Assembly: GCF_963576545.1 (NCBI RefSeq)
Contig: NC_083639.1
Location: forward strand, 26,390,618-26,454,617
DNA from: Limanda limanda
Lineage: Eukaryota > Chordata > Actinopteri > Pleuronectiformes > Pleuronectidae
Direction: 5' to 3'
DNA length: 64,000 nucleotides
Part shown: piece by piece, positions 42,963 through 57,618 of the stretch
How the letters are laid out: the number at the start of each line of letters is the position of its first letter
Numbering within the stretch: the first letter of the stretch is position 1
Notes under the pieces: model-generated
Told to the model about the DNA's origin: nothing
The model's input: only the letters and a program-made list of their open reading frames with translations
The model's database searches: none
Position numbers and translations under genes: made by a program

Positions 42963-45900
42963 CGTTTCACATCCCTGCCAATGGAAAAAGAAAGCCTGTG
43001 TCTTCTGTGGAGTCAATTGACCTGAGAGTGAATGCTGATTGGATCCTTTCCCATTACAGGTATTAGTGGGTGTTAGTGGTTTTCTGACCAGTGGAAAGGG
43101 TCTTGAGTGTTGGGCTGGTTTAGCCTCTGGTGTTGGCAGTTGAATCGTGACTGATTAGAAACGATCAGGAAGGAAATGACAACATCCTCGTTGCTGAATG
43201 TCTCAATTTGAGCCGATTCCGTCCTGAAAACACAGCCCCAGAGTTTTTCAGATTAAAACAGATGTAGTGAGGACGCCAGGCGTACACATAGACGTGGCCT
43301 TAGCCCTTCTCCACTTATTACTACTTAAGAAATCGTAAAAACCAACAACAAAGTAAATAACTACATAGCTGTTAGTGTGTATATGGTGTTTTATGACAAA
43401 ACCTCTGCTGAGTATGAGTCTGCTCCCACAGTCTGGAGTCTAACTGGCTCCGTTGTACACAACAACATTAGTTTGGACATTTTCTCTCCTATTGTGCAGA
43501 GAAAACAACCCAAACAGCTCTGGGCCTCCTGCAGTCGTCAGCAGTGAGACGGCACATTACTCAGATGACTGCTGGTGGAGCATCTTGTGACCGAGAGCAA
43601 AGTGGAAAAAAAAAAGGGGCCTCACAGTCTGCTGTTTGTTGGGCTGAAAACCAGTTGGACATTGTGACACCAAACATTCCTGGGTGCTATGAGAACGTTG
43701 CTGTTCAGCCTGACAGGGAGGAGACAATGTGTGTGTGTGTGTGTGTGTGGACGCAAACAACACAAGCTGCCATTCAAGTCACCGTTGGGGAGGAGGAAAC
43801 CTCGCGGTGCGATTAGCCCGAGTGTGTGACAGAGTCGTATTCACAGGATGAATGAGAGGAGGTGAGAGAGGACACAGTCGCCAGTTTCTGTCTCAGCAGG
43901 ACGACAGAAGGACAACACATGTCCCAGTGTCCCGACCAGTGCTGAGCAGGAGGGCGCCATTGTGAGAGCTCAATGTGTGGTGCATGCAGAAAGAGGAAAT
44001 GAAAACAATGTGTGTTGTTCGATCAAGTTTCATATAGAAGACTTTTTAAAGTAGATATTTTCTTCACTTTGTCGGTTTGATTTTGATTAAACTTTGAAAA
44101 ATACATGTTGTAACATAATTAACAAAGTTTGATGAATTAGAGCAGCTCAGTAAACGCAAACTGACTTTTACCATAATAACTTGTATGCGTTGCAATAATT
44201 CAAAGGTCACATTTGGTCTGGGACATTATGAACAGGGAAGTGATTTGGGGAAATTAGCTTGGAGACGCCGTTTCTGTGGCGACACTTGAAGATGCTTGTC
44301 CTTCAAAAAGGTCCAAGGACTTTCCCAGAGTATAAAGTTCATCCAGCAGATTGAGGCCAAAGCCCCAGGAAGCGAAGACAATCTTGTATGTTCATGATGA
44401 ATCAGAATCGCCTTTCTCATAATTTCTACTCAAATCAACAAAGACCAAACATCTCTCAGGCTTCCTCATCCTGTTGAATGATTTTCCAAAACTACAAGAC
44501 AAACAACAAAGCCCCAAAGACAAAGCCCCACAAAGAAAGTTCCTGAATCTTCAGAGCAGGAACTTCTTCTGGGGTAAAACTGTCTTAAACTAGTTTAATT
44601 TAGATGTCCTCAAAACAGCAATCACAGCTGATCAGTGACGTTGGTCAGGCCTGTGACAGTAAACCTACAGCAGAACTGTCAGTTACATCGATTAGACAAA
44701 ACTGTAATAGTGTGTCTGTTGATGTTTGCTAAAGAAATGTCACATTTTCATTAACACTCACTCCGATATGGAAAAAACATTCTCAACCCCAAAAACCTAT
44801 TGATGTAGAATGTCTCCACAAAAAGCTGTGGTGTTGGATCAGTGCCCAGAGTTTGAGTAACTGAGTCACATCAAGAAAGAAGAAGTTAAATCCATGACTA
44901 GATTAATCAACTGGTTTGAGCAGTGAGAACTACATTTAATTCTGTTTCTCCTCTCAAGTGTTTGTACTTCAAATTACTCTCAGGCTCATTTCAGCACTTT
45001 AACACCAAGTGCCTCTTTTTTCTGTGCTTCAACTTAAGCTGTTCATGACGCGATAAAACATTTAGCTAAAGACACTTTAATCCAAAGCTTCAATACCATC
45101 ACACATCTCAAGAGAAGTTTGAGGCTCAGTATTTGGCTCTCTGCCACTTTATCTCCTAGAAACCACATTGAAATACTCAAGTACGACTGATTTATGGGTT
45201 GGTTGATGAAATCAGTCGATAATATTCTTTCACAGTCAAATCGTATCAGCACTTATGTAAAACTGTAATTTTACAGATCAATGTAAAAAGATATGGGGAA
45301 AAAATATTTTTCTCAATTCAAGTGCTAAACATTTGGTTGTTTTTGTGTTCTTTCATATGCATAATAAAGTTTATGGTTAAACTGAAGAATACTAAGCCTC
45401 AGGTTTATTCACATTTTAGTCCGGACATCACAGAGGTATCAATTCAAAATGTTCAAGCTCCGTGCATAATGTTAAAGGCAGAACACGACATATGACACGT
45501 TCAAAGTCACATGAAAACTTGCGGTGTGTGAAGTCGTGCTGGGTGGACACACACACACACACAGACACACACACACCACCCTCCATGGCTCGTTTTTTCT
45601 CTGGTGAACTTTGAAATGAAAAGCCACTTCAGTTTCACTGAGCACATGATCTCACAGCACCGAGGCCACAGGCTCTCAGGCTGCACTGAGTGTCAAACAG
45701 AATAACAGGTCAGAAGAACCACCCTCCACATCTCACTCTGCTCCTCAGGGTCACAAGCCACCGAGTTTATAACGACGTTTAGAGTTCAAGAAACTCAAGT
45801 GGAACAGTTGAAATTTTTCCAAACTGCTCCTCTGATGTTTTAAAGTGTTTTAAAGTGTTCAGCTTGTCCCAGTTTGGAGCGTTTCGGATCCGAGGCGTGT

Positions 45901-47883
45901 GTTTCTGTGTGCTCGCACCGTGATGAATGGCTTTGTGCTGACTGTTCAGTCGCCGTGGCCAAACAGAGCCACGCCCAGCGTCCACAACACAAACACTGCA
46001 TACCAGCGACCCCGCTCCCCCCCGGCACAGACCAGCTCCGAAAACCCAGGCAGGGCTGGAAATGTGTGCTCGTCACAGGAGTTCCATGTTGTCAGCTCAA
46101 CATGTGACTGAGGCCGAGGACGGAAAACAAACCACAACGGGGACTCTCTGCTGCGTCTACACTCCGAACGAGAACCACAACTGAATGTCAGCAGGGTTTC
46201 CCCCCCACAGACACCGACCCGCCTATTCTCATGACCGCTTTTGGCAATGCTTTTAAAAATATGTAGGAAAACGGCGCCATGGCAACGCAGCCCAAACAAC
46301 AGAGTGTTCTGTGTTGGCTGGGAGGTTCCCTGAATAATACACAAATGTACAAAAATATGTTGAACATGAGTCAGCATCAGGGAATGAGTAGGAATCTAAA
46401 TGCATGGACTATGAGCAGAGACAAAAACAATACAGATACATTTGCATAGATGAAATACACTGAAAATATAAGATGATTTGATAATACTGGATATTAATAT
46501 TGATTAAACTCTGATTCAATAAGGTTAGATTTTTCCGCGGTCATAAATTAAATTACTTCTGACAAACTGGGAGGAAAAAAATCAATATTCCCTCAATTTT
46601 CATTTCAAGTAGCGAATGAGAATTGTCCGAGATATTAATGCATCAACAACACTGAACATGGGCAGCGATGTACTGGGTCATCTTCAACTAGTCTCCAAGG
46701 AGGACACCTCAATGCTAAATGGCCAGTATCATCTCCAGGGAATTTAAAATACAAACAGATTAAATCAACATTTTAAAGGTATATTATTAAAACAAGCATT
46801 GTATTACAGGATTGTGGCTTCCTGAGCCTATCTGGCATTTAGGAAAGGTTATTTTGTGCAAGTTTAATAAAAAATACAGGGAAAAAAACAAGTAAAGTAT
46901 ATGAATGTAGGGTTTCTGCTAATTTCTACAAGTTATCTATCTATAAGCTTCTCCTTTTTAAGACGATAATGACTAAAGATATGAGCTATGCAGCGTATAA
47001 CCCTTGAAAAACCATGTTATCTTGCAAAAAGTTTTTCCCAAAGCCAAGCCAAGAAAGAACTACAACACATGGAGACATTACAAATTCGTAATGGAAGTCG
47101 CATCAAATGAGCGTTAACATAATCAAGACCCTAAACTCATTTGAGACCTAGTAGATCATATGTTTAAACGTATGAAGGACTTTTTTTAGCACGTAAATTC
47201 AGATGATTCCTGTATACGTCGTCTAAAATGTTTCCCTTCAACAAAGCCACACACACAATATGTCAGGAAGCAATATTCAAAAGTCCTCAGGAGACAACCT
47301 ATCACCCCGGCAACCACAAGACGTGAGCAGATCATTTTGTTCCTTCACAGTCACCTGGAGTCTTACAAATTTCCCTCAGTGACAAAGAAGAAGCCGTTGT
47401 TTTTAAAAGAGGATTTCAGTGGAGAAGAACTGAATTAACTCGTCTTTTTTTTGTTCCACTTACATATTTTACCAAAACTACATTTTAGAGCTTCCAGAGG
47501 AGCTCAACAGCTTTAGATAATAGTTGCACCAGTGGAACAGAGCGTGTGTAATTTAAACCTGACTCCACATCTGCTGGGTTTAAACTGTAATTAGTCATGG
47601 TCCAGGAAACTGGCTCTATCACACTTCTCAAGGTCTTTTCAGAGAGTCCGTTTGAGGTGAAGAACTGAACTGAAACGCTTCTCTCTCACTCACACACACA
47701 GACACACACACACACACACACAGCACCTGTTGGCTGAGTTGGGAACGAGGAAGTGAAATCCTGATTGTTGCCAACACAACATGAGGAAACCATCAGGCCT
47801 CCACTTCCTGTTGGCTCTGCGTCCGCCCTCCATCTGCTCATTTCCTCTTCTGACTGACGCCTCTTCCTGACTGTCTCTGAGAG

Positions 47884-47920
<37 letters not shown>

Positions 47921-49915
47921 CCACACAAAAATACACCTCGCTCTACACCATACGAGTACCCTGCAGACTTTAAAAAAAACATCAGTGCCTTCAGGACTTG
48001 GTGCTGCCAGTGGACACTAATGTGAGTTCTTAATGTGTTCAAATATCATATTTACTTTACGTCAGAAGACACAAACAGTCACATTTTCCAGGATGTAACA
48101 GGGTGGGACAATGTGCTGCTTTCAGTCCCCTGCAGGACAATAATCATTTCTCAGCTAGCAGATTTTTTTCTGTACATCTCACAATTTGGTTCCTCTGCCT
48201 TAAATATCTCTGACAGTGCTAGGATACTGTAAATAATGGAATGAATCAATGATGGAATGCATTGATGGTGATTGTATAATTCTTGATTGATGTAGAATGT
48301 CTATATTTTGTGCACAGTGCACAGCAACATCTGCACCAAACGAGTAGAAGTCCCAAGGTCAAATGGAAGACACGTTCGAAGGTTGTTGAGAACCGACCGA
48401 GCTAAGACAAAGAGTGGAGCAAGGAAGTGGTGATAGATGTAGCGTTCCCAAGCAACAGTAAGAAGAAGGAAGGAACACGAGAAGTTAAAAAGACACCAGG
48501 GGCTGAAAGTGGAGCGACAGGAGATGTGGAAACTGACGGCCACAGTGGTACTGGCAGCACTCAGGGCTGGAACCCACAGACTGGGAGAGAGAGAAGCTCT
48601 GGAAGATTCCAGGAACAACATCTGAGATCTCTGTCATCGAGAGCACGGTCCTGGGAACTGCTCGGATACTGCACTGCAGAACCTTCAGGCTCCAAGGCCG
48701 TTTTTAATCATATCAATATTGAAAAGACGTTCTTATTTAACAGTTTTGGGGTTTAGATGACAGATGATCTATCCAATACACCATCTATCCATCCATCTTC
48801 TATGCCACTGGGAAACCATTTTTAAGTATTTAACACGCACACACTGAGAAAGAAAATTTGATTTTGATTCAAACAACTTGCTGCTTATGAAATAATGAAC
48901 CACCAACTGAGTCGGAGAGGCTCTGCACTGTATGTTTCAGTTCTGGCAGCGTGTTGGTAAAAAGCTCCCGCTCTCTATTCTCTTATCTTATCAGTTGTTA
49001 ACATGCTGCAGAGCAGAGGGACAAGTGAGCTGCCAGCCTTACAACACACACACACACACACAGTGGACTACACAATCTGCACAACTCCAGTCTAAATTAT
49101 AAAAAATTATAAAACTACTCTGGAGCTGAGTCGTTTCACAGCTGTTCGTCATTTAGCTAAACTTCCAGTATCAAATCATCATTTTGTTGCTTGATCAGTT
49201 CATATGTCACATGATGTTGGTCAGATTTCTGCCGCCTGCTCAAAGTCCAGAGCACTGACGCTGGGAGGAGGATTTATACTTCATTATGCACGAGGGTTTG
49301 ATTTATAGTTCCGGGTCGACACATCACAGAACGAATGCATCATACAGCCGCTGGTTGATCCATTTAATTAAATTCTCTGCAGTATTTACAGTCTAATATT
49401 CATTTTGTGATAGGAGGCAGATCCACTTTGTTTCAGTGATGACTATGAGACTGTTTCATTATTTTATTCACTGTGATCGAGAGTGATGAGCTAGAAGAGC
49501 CCTTTTTTTTCAACGTGCCTCATGTTGTATTCAAGCTGACCGATCTCTGTCAGAGGGGAAACACCGTTGTCTCTTATCTCTGTGGTCGCTGTCGCACAAA
49601 TCTCTTGTTACACTTTTGAAGAGTAGTCAACTGCAGCAGCTACAGTATACTCTCAATCTACAGCATGTGAGTTAAGTATAAATCCAGCTTAACAGCTCAA
49701 TGTGTTAAAGTATGTTTGCTGACATTGGAAACACTGAGTCGGTTGTTATCTCAGATTTCAGCTCACAGACAATTCTTCTATATTTATAAACTGTTTCTCA
49801 ACTTGACATGGAAAAATGCAAGAGATCATTTCCTCCACCCAAAGAGGTCATGTTGTCTACAGCGTTTTTTTTTAGTTAACAAGAGGACACACAAACTGCT
49901 AGAGGGATTTCCTCA

Positions 49916-50200
49916 ACTAACCCTAACCCCAACCCTAACACCAAGTCTTAACCCCTAATCAGCTCATTAAAGGGGGGGTCACAAAGTGAGGACCGGCAAA
50001 TGTCCTCACTTTCCCAAAATGTCCCCACTCTGTAGGTTGTAGACTCTAACTGGTCCTCACAAAGATAGCTGTACAAGAGCACACATACACGCGCCCACTG
50101 CAGCTCATCACATTCACAACAAGCTTCAACACCTCTCTGCACGGACGGCTTCATCAGGATTAACACGCGGGCACAGACACACACACACACAGACACACAC
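49916..50200 (-). repeat. Dispersed repeat family R2, copy 2 with telomere-like tail
   Basis: Minus-strand reading runs from a (GT)n head (about 50200-50165) through TTGTGAGGACC, GTTAGAGT, GTGGGGACATTTTGGGAAAG and TGAGGACATTTGCCGG. It ends in GTTAGGGTTGGGGTTAGGG (49937-49919). The same block order is found at 9945-10090. The telomere-like TAACCC units are therefore the end of a dispersed element rather than a remnant chromosome end. Confidence 0.6.
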
Positions 50201-53012
50201 ACATCTGAGTGTGTCATAGCAGCACCTTCACCTTCAGGAGGTGAGAAAAGTTAAAGTTGGAGCAGTGAGAAGGAAAAGGAGCGAAAACAGACAGAGTCCC
50301 CTTTGAATCTCAGATTATCAATATTCAACATTTTAAATGTATGTGATGCCAGTGCAACTCTAATTCAACTCTCCACTGCTACATGTTTGTTTCGTTTCCC
50401 TTGTAAGCCGACCGTTATTTACCCTCTTGTTTTAAACCTGTATATCTTGTTGGTTTTTGTCATTGTTTTACTCATTTACATCCTCAATATGTATGGTGTG
50501 TCTACACTGCAACCAGGAGGATAGATGTAAAAACCTGTAAACATGCCTCAAGTGTTGGTTTGTTATTGAAGATAAATCCTTGCGCCCCCCCTTTGAATTC
50601 TGGGCCTCGTGTTCACACCTCAGGACCTGAGCAGTTTGTGTCGGATGTCAGGAAATCAAATTTGAATGTGGTGTACAAAGACAGGGCTGCTGTGCCGTGT
50701 CACAAAACCACACACACAAGGTGCACAGGATGGTAAGACAGCAGCCGGGGTCCACACATCTGCATAATCCTCAGTATGAATGTTTAGGTGCAGTTTGAAT
50801 ATATGTAAAGAGACTTGTCAAAGGTCTGTGCTGAGCTGAGGACCTAATGCTTTTGGATGTGATCCATATTCAATCAACATTTCATATGCATATATGCACA
50901 TACATGCATATACATATGTGCTGCTCATCTCATTTCAGGGTTACGGGTTGACACCATTAATTAGGCCCCTAAAGGTTTCTCAGCCTGCAAAGGTTTTCGC
51001 AAATCGAAAATGAATCTTTGAATCTGAACTCTCATCAACACAGTAATATTACAAGTGTAGTGAGAGACTCTTTGATTCAGATCTTCAAGTATTACGGAAG
51101 ATGCTGCTGCTGAATATCGCTCCTGCAGCTCAAACCCTTCTGCCTGTCGCTCACAAACATAAACGCCCACATTACCAACCCACAAAACACCTGCCAAACA
51201 ACACACACACACACACACACGTGTTATGTAAGCATGTGTCAGGAGGACACTTTCAGATGGTCCAGCTATAATCGTCAATCCTGCCGACGCCTCCACGACA
51301 CATGCATGGAGATCTACAGAAGCCCGTGGACCCACAGCTAAGTGGTGTCCCCATGACGATTACGTCCAATGAAAAGACGGACAACACTGACGCTGAGTTC
51401 ATTATCGTCTCCGTGTGGACATCTTAGAGTCCGTTATACCTTCTTCTATCGTTTCCGCTGACCGAAGGAACCACGCTCAGCTGTTTTTTGAATCCTCCTC
51501 TGAGCTTTAAAGTGCGTTCAGTATTAATCCGTGGGTTGGGTTCGTTTCACCGGTCAGCTAACTGCTCACAGAGCCTGGAGCATCCGTTCTGTTGCTATGG
51601 TTACCTGTACTTTAACATACGCTGCACGCCGAGCACGCGTGAACTTTGCACGTGTGGCAATCTTCCGCTGGTGAGTGTGAGACGGAGTGAAACAAAGACC
51701 AGCACTAATTTGTCAAAGCAGTCAACCTTGGGTTGGGCTGCAGGCTGCTGATATATTAAGCCGGCCTGTCAGCCAATCAGGAATTTAGAAGAATCTATTT
51801 TCTCCAACCGTATTAAACCAGATTCCTGAAAAGCCTTAAAATGCATCAAAGCACAAATTCCATCAGTCCAATACTGCTCTCAAACTTGATTGTGTTCACT
51901 TCAGTTGTGCTAAACTATTGTCACCAAACCCTGACACTATCACATCAAGTTTACATTTGAAACACTTTGTGTAATGCTGGATATACATATTCTCAGTGTA
52001 TATAATAAGAAGCGCTGTTTGATAGACCTGCATTCAAGGAGATAGACCAGGAGAGGAAGGGATTATACAGCAACTGTGGACGTGTCGAGTTTCACTGACA
52101 GCAGCTTACGAGCAAACGTATAAAAAGCAAAGTAGAAGCGAGAGGAAATCATTTGTGTAAGAGAACAGTTTATAGTTTGGATTCAAAACAAATTAAAACA
52201 GGAGATTGGAACCAGCGAGGAGCCTTAATAATAAATCAGAAACAACAACCTGCCTGTAACAATGCACTGGCACAGAGATGAATGAAACCAATTCATACAC
52301 AAACCAGCTGGCAGTCGACCGCAGAAAAACCCTTTGTTTTAATCAATCGAGGGAATTAGCCGATAATGATCACAATCATTAGTTGCAGCTTTGATAAGAA
52401 TCATCTCATATAACGTGTAAATGTCCAAAGTCATTACGTTAAACATTTAATTCATACGTCAACATCTTCAATTACTAAGTGGTATCATATTGTGTTTTTA
52501 TGTGTCTCGTTGGTCTGTAACTCGAAGCTTTTCCCAGTAAAATTTAGAGAATGATGAATAAATAACAGCATTGCACACAGCTGTATTTGGATGGATATGG
52601 ATGAACTCTTTCCTGCCAGCAGAATTATGAAATAGTTATAAAGGCTAACAGCCCTATTATAACCACAAATAGTGATGCTACTCCGAGCGCACACCATCCA
52701 TATCTTAAATAAAGGACCCAGCTTCTCCCAGCTGCACTGCGTCCATTAATAATTGATGTGGACTTACATAAGAGACAGTGAGTGCTGCTGGATGTGGTTC
52801 ACAGGCAGGGATTCCGTCTGCCCAGGGGTTTCCACATTTCACTGAATTTTAAAAACCTCCACGTTCAGCAGTGTAGCTGACGTTTAGGTTCAGCTGGTCC
52901 CGGCTGTGAATGACACCACACGCTGGTGTAGGACTGGATGATGCTGTCCCAGTGGCGTGTTCCACCAACCAGGGTTCAGAGATATGATACAGGGGGATTT
53001 TTACTGTTTATA

Positions 53013-53494
53013 CCAAAGTATCTAACCTTTAATCTCTCTGTAAGAACCCAAACGACCAGGTTTGATTTACTGGATTTCTGCATTGATCTGCTGAAGTGAT
53101 TTTACAGGTAATTCATTCATTGGAAAAGAACATCAATAAACATTCCTCTTGGGTTGGGAGAAAATATGCCTCATCATAATTTATTTAGATATAATAGCTG
53201 CAACTAATGATTATTTTAGTCATCAATTGATCAGCAGTTTATTTTCATGATCAATCCATTAATCATTTAGGTCAGGTAATAGAAAAACAAGTTTGATAAT
53301 GTAGAAAGTCAAACTAGAAAGGCCCTCAATTGGGTGGATACCAACATGAGACCCCTTCTACAGTCAATCAAGAAAATATCAAGTCAGACCACTTTTTAAA
53401 AAGTGGAAATTCCTAGATCCATAAAGTAATAGTTTCCTCTCTGACTCACACCACAGCCTTCCACTCAGCTCTGTTGTAATTCATTTGTTTGTAT
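53013..53494 (+). repeat. Dispersed repeat R5, copy 1
   Basis: About 482 bp, roughly 93% identical by eye to 55350-55834 in the same orientation, from CCAAA-TATCTAACC to TTCATTTGTTTGTAT. No ORF, tRNA-like head or terminal inverted repeat was seen. The two copies lie 2.3 kb apart. Confidence 0.85.
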
Positions 53495-55178
53495 TTTTTG
53501 GGTTGCAATCTTGCAAACAGTTAAACAAACTTACAAACCAACCAACAAACAGTCCGGGGTGAAAACATTACATCTTTGATAATCTATTATTATTATGTGG
53601 ACATTACCATCAGAAAGAAACAGTAACAATAACAGAGAAATACTGACGATAGCAACATCATGCATCAACAATAGATATGAATAGTTATTCTAAGACAAGA
53701 TGTTTAAATGTGGGGATAGTTCTGTTTAGTCCCCTGAAAACTCTAATAGCGGAGCCATGTTAACAACTATTAAATGTTATTTTTTCTGTTATGACTGATT
53801 TTGAAGCGCTCTCTGCATGCTAACAAAACATGCTAATGTCGAAGTCTAAATTCTGACACCTCTGAAGCCCTCGACATCACAGTTCTCAAATTAACTTCCT
53901 GTGATTGAGGATTTTAATCCATATGAACTTGCCTTAATTAAAGAGAATCTATTATATGCTCCCTGAATATCACCAACATTCAACAGATAGACAGAACACT
54001 GGAGTCCAGACAGTTCAGCAGAGAGGGAGGAAACTGTTCCTCTGCCGCAGGGTGACTCAGGTCATTGTGATCTGTAAATCAAGCCTCGGGGGGGACACTC
54101 AGCCTGACTGTCAGTGGAGCAGGTTGGTCTGAGGTGTCAACTCGTCAAAACACACACACATTAAAACACATATGCAATAAACACCGTCGCTGCTCGGGTG
54201 TGCTGCTTCGATCTGGTGTCTGGTTAACGGTTCTTAAATCTGCCCAGACAGTTTTAGAGAGCGACACCACCTCCACAGAACCAGCCGAAGAAGAGCTCGC
54301 TGTTATACACTGCAGATGTGACCATGCACTTCAGGGGCCTGGATCAACAAACCTGTTACATCACTGTTCAATAAAGGTGTGTATATCTCAATAAGGTCTA
54401 TTTTGCAGTGATGCCATTTTGAAACAAACATTCAGCAATCAGCTGGGAGGAATCCATCAGAGAGGAGGAGAAAACCCAGCAACAAGATTATTCATAAGAC
54501 AGTTACCTCAGTTACCCACAATGCACTGCAGCTCCTCACATCAGACGTGACGGACGGAGAGGAAAACACACATCATCCTCCCGGTCAGGACCCGACACTC
54601 CAACAACCAGACAGACACGGAAATAAATATATAAAGACCTCAGGAGTCTCCTGTTTCCTGCTTGTTTCTGAATAGGCCTCCAGGAAATGTAGTAAAAATC
54701 TGTGCTTTACAATGAAGTTGACAAAAAACTGATACAAAGAAATACAATCTATAATAAAAAAAACATTTGTTTTGTAGGGAGAGCAGTTTGCACTTTGCAC
54801 AGATTCCAGTCCAGCTGTTCTGATATCCAACCTTACATGTTACTGTTTCCACCAGCTCACACAGGACCAGTGTAAATGAATGGTCACGTGTTTTCAGGTG
54901 TGTGACTGTGGCTGAGGATTATTCCTGATATGGATCTTAAGCACTCATTTGAAAGGAGGTTGTTTAAGTTGAAAAAAAATAGCAATATATAGGAAACCCT
55001 GAGTCAGCATCCGTCTGTGCCTGCAGTCCTATCATCATCATCATCATCACCCCCATCATCAGCCTGTAGGTAAACACGACTGTGTCCTCCTGATAATATT
55101 CATCAGAATGAAAGCTGCATTCTCCTCAGACGTTACTCATTATGATAATTCCCACTGTAGACCGCAGCTGGCATCATG

Positions 55179-55292
55179 CATCCATTTATTTACTGCACCT
55201 ACTCATTATCCTACACAGGGTGTCATGAGGGATCAGCCAATCCCCTGGTAGGGTTCTCCTGGACGGGTTGTCACTCTATCACCAGGCAGACG
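55179..55292 (-). mobile_element. Diverged SINE 3' fragment
   Basis: Given-strand ATCCATTTATTTACTGCACC, CTACTCATTATCCT, CCAATCCC and GGGTTGTCACTCTATCACC follow the block order of the 3' half of the SINE family at 22321-22640. It is strongly diverged. Confidence 0.45.
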
Positions 55293-55313
55293 TGTATATA
55301 TTCAAAAATGTAC

Positions 55314-55864
55314 ATAATATAAAACTGTTAATCAAAAAATGGTAGAGTTCCAAACTATCTAACCTTCTACTCTCTCTGTGAGAGCCCAAATGACCATGTA
55401 AGATTTACTGGATTTCTGCATTGATCTGCTGAAGTGATTTTACAGGTAATTCCTTCATTGGAAAAGAACATCAATAAACATTCCTCTTGGGTTCAGAGGA
55501 AATATGCCTCATCATAATTTATTTAGATATAATAGCTGCAACCAATGATTATTTTAGTCATCAATTGATCAGCAGTTTATTTTATTGATCAATCCATTAA
55601 TCATTTAAGTCAGGTAATAGAAAAACATGTTTGATAATGTAGAAAGTTAAACTAGAAAGGCCCTCAGTCGGGTGGATACCAGCACGAGACCCCTTCTAAA
55701 GTCAATCAAGAAAATGTCAAGTCAGACCACTTTTTAAAAAGTGGAAATTCCTGGATCCATACTGTAATGGTTTCCTCTCTGACTCGCACACCACAGCCTT
55801 CCACTCAGCTCTGTTGTAATTCATTTGTTTGTATAATATAAAACTGCTAATCGAAAAATGGTAG
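55314..55864 (+). repeat. Dispersed repeat R5, copy 2, bracketed by 32-bp direct repeats
   Basis: Repeat R5 (55350-55834) is flanked by a near-identical 32-bp segment at 55314-55345 and 55833-55864 (ATAATATAAAACTG-TAATC-AAAAATGGTAG, two substitutions). Copy 1 lacks these flanks. Confidence 0.8.
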
Positions 55865-56107
55865 TCGAAAATAACAGCAAAGGGGCGTGGCCAGCACGGA
55901 CCAACACAGGCGTGATGCAATTACCTGCAACCAGATGCTAAATTCAATATGCGAAACGCTATCACCTCAAAATAACACGTTGTTAACTGTTAACTCGTGT
56001 TCTCTCATCGGGAGAAGCAGGAGGACGAACTCTTAAACAAGTTAAAACCATGAGCTCAGCTGACTTCAGACCTTTTTCAGACACGAGCTCGGGAAAATGT
56101 CAATAAC

Positions 56108-56537
56108 CAGGGTTCCTACAGGTTTTAATAAGATAAATTTAAGACTTTTTAAGACCTCTTTAAGACCACTTTGAATAGAGTTTAAGACCTATTTCACGAC
56201 CATACTGGCAAAAAATATGAAGGAAAATTACTATGAAAGAAGAAATAAGTCACAGAATTACTTACAAAGTAAATGTATACCCATTCAACATAAGAACAAT
56301 AACAATACACAAGTCAAACAAGCTTTAAACATGCTTTAAACATGCTGAAATAAATTGAAATAAAAGGAACATGTCCAGAGAAGGAAATTAAACATCCCAT
56401 CGAGCACTACAAAACCTCTAACTTCTCAGCTCTGGCCAAATTAAATTTAAGACCTTTTTAAGACTTTTTAAGGCCTAAAATTTCGATTATTAAATTGAAG
56501 CCCTTTTAAGACTTTTTAAGACCCCGCGGGAACCCTG
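56108..56537. mobile_element. Non-autonomous TIR transposon (family T1), copy 2
   Basis: A 430 bp element with the same orientation and near-identical sequence to 16669-17108, apart from a short internal deletion after AATAAAAGGA. The termini are CAGGGTTCC and GGAACCCTG, with ATAAC on both sides. Confidence 0.82.
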
Positions 56538-57501
56538 ATAACATCGCTCGAGGTTGAAAGATCGTCTTGGTCAGACTCGTATTTAAAGTGTGAAATGTCC
56601 TGAACATCAGGTTTTCGGCCCTCATCAACATCAAGCTCTCGAATATCATCGTCTTTCCAAGTTTACATCTTCATCTACCTCTTTCCTCCGGAGATATTTG
56701 TAATCTTGTTGGTTTTCTTTACAGTTTTGTGTCTGATACGTGTTGAAACATCATTAACTCGCCCACTCGCTCGCTGCGAATTTCCATGAAATTTCCTCGC
56801 TGTATTCTTGCATGATCTCACTCGGACATTAGGAGCTGGCGGAGAAATGTACGACTGACTCAGACATTTACGTTCTCACATATCTGGAAAATGTCTACTT
56901 AACTTAATTAAGTAATTCTATAGCTTTATCCGAGGAACTGCAAAAACAGCCCATGTCATATGATGTCATTATGTTAATGTAATGCTTTATTCCACCGACA
57001 TCCCATCCCAACATGTTTGTGAGGGAATTTATTTTAACAATGACCTGATTATCAAAAATTGCCCCATCTTAATTAACCAACTAATCTTTTTGGCTTCGGT
57101 TTAAAATCACACGGAGACCACCTCGCCTCGAGTGGAGACCACCTCGGCTGACTTCACGGAAATATAAATACACTTCCGTTTAACTGTTAACCTTCAGGGA
57201 TCCGCCGCAGCAGAGGGGCTATTTCTCGCACAGCAAACGCCATTAGTGGAGCTGCTGTTCAGGCAGACGTCTATTAGCTAATTATATCAGCAGACAACAC
57301 GCATCAGGATCCGAGCGACGGACCGAGTCAGCTGAACCGGATCATGAAGGATTCCTTACAGGACTGGGACCATTTTAATGCATTGTCCTGTTTTGCCTCA
57401 AAAAATACCTGGTGGTTTGCAAGAAGTTTGTATAATTAAATCAAAAAACGGTGCCGTTAAGTGGGTCTGCCCGTTTCTCTGCACCCACACACATCCCATA
57501 A

Positions 57502-57618
57502 ATCATCCGTCGATCCATTATCTATATCTGGTATCCTTCGAGGGTCACAGGCGGACAGGGGGGGGCGGGAGACAATCCCAGCCGACATTGGGGCGACAGG
57601 CAGGGTGCAGCCTGGTCG
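57502..57618 (-). mobile_element. SINE 3' fragment
   Basis: Given-strand CGATCCATTATCTAT, TATCCTTCGAGGGTC, CAATCCCAGCCGACATTGGGGCGACAGGCAGGGTGCA match the 3' half of the fish SINE family also present at 22321-22640. The head is missing. Confidence 0.65.

Noticed and set aside
46195..46215. Solo hAT-like end CAGGGTTTCCCCCCC
   Set aside because: No partnering inverted end or target duplication was found nearby.
45840..46377. Overlapping ORFs on both strands in a slightly GC-rich segment
   Set aside because: No family resemblance or splice-consistent frame. GC content alone can keep frames open.
49917..49940. Interstitial telomere or ancient chromosome end
   Set aside because: Only about three imperfect units, and they sit at the end of dispersed repeat R2.
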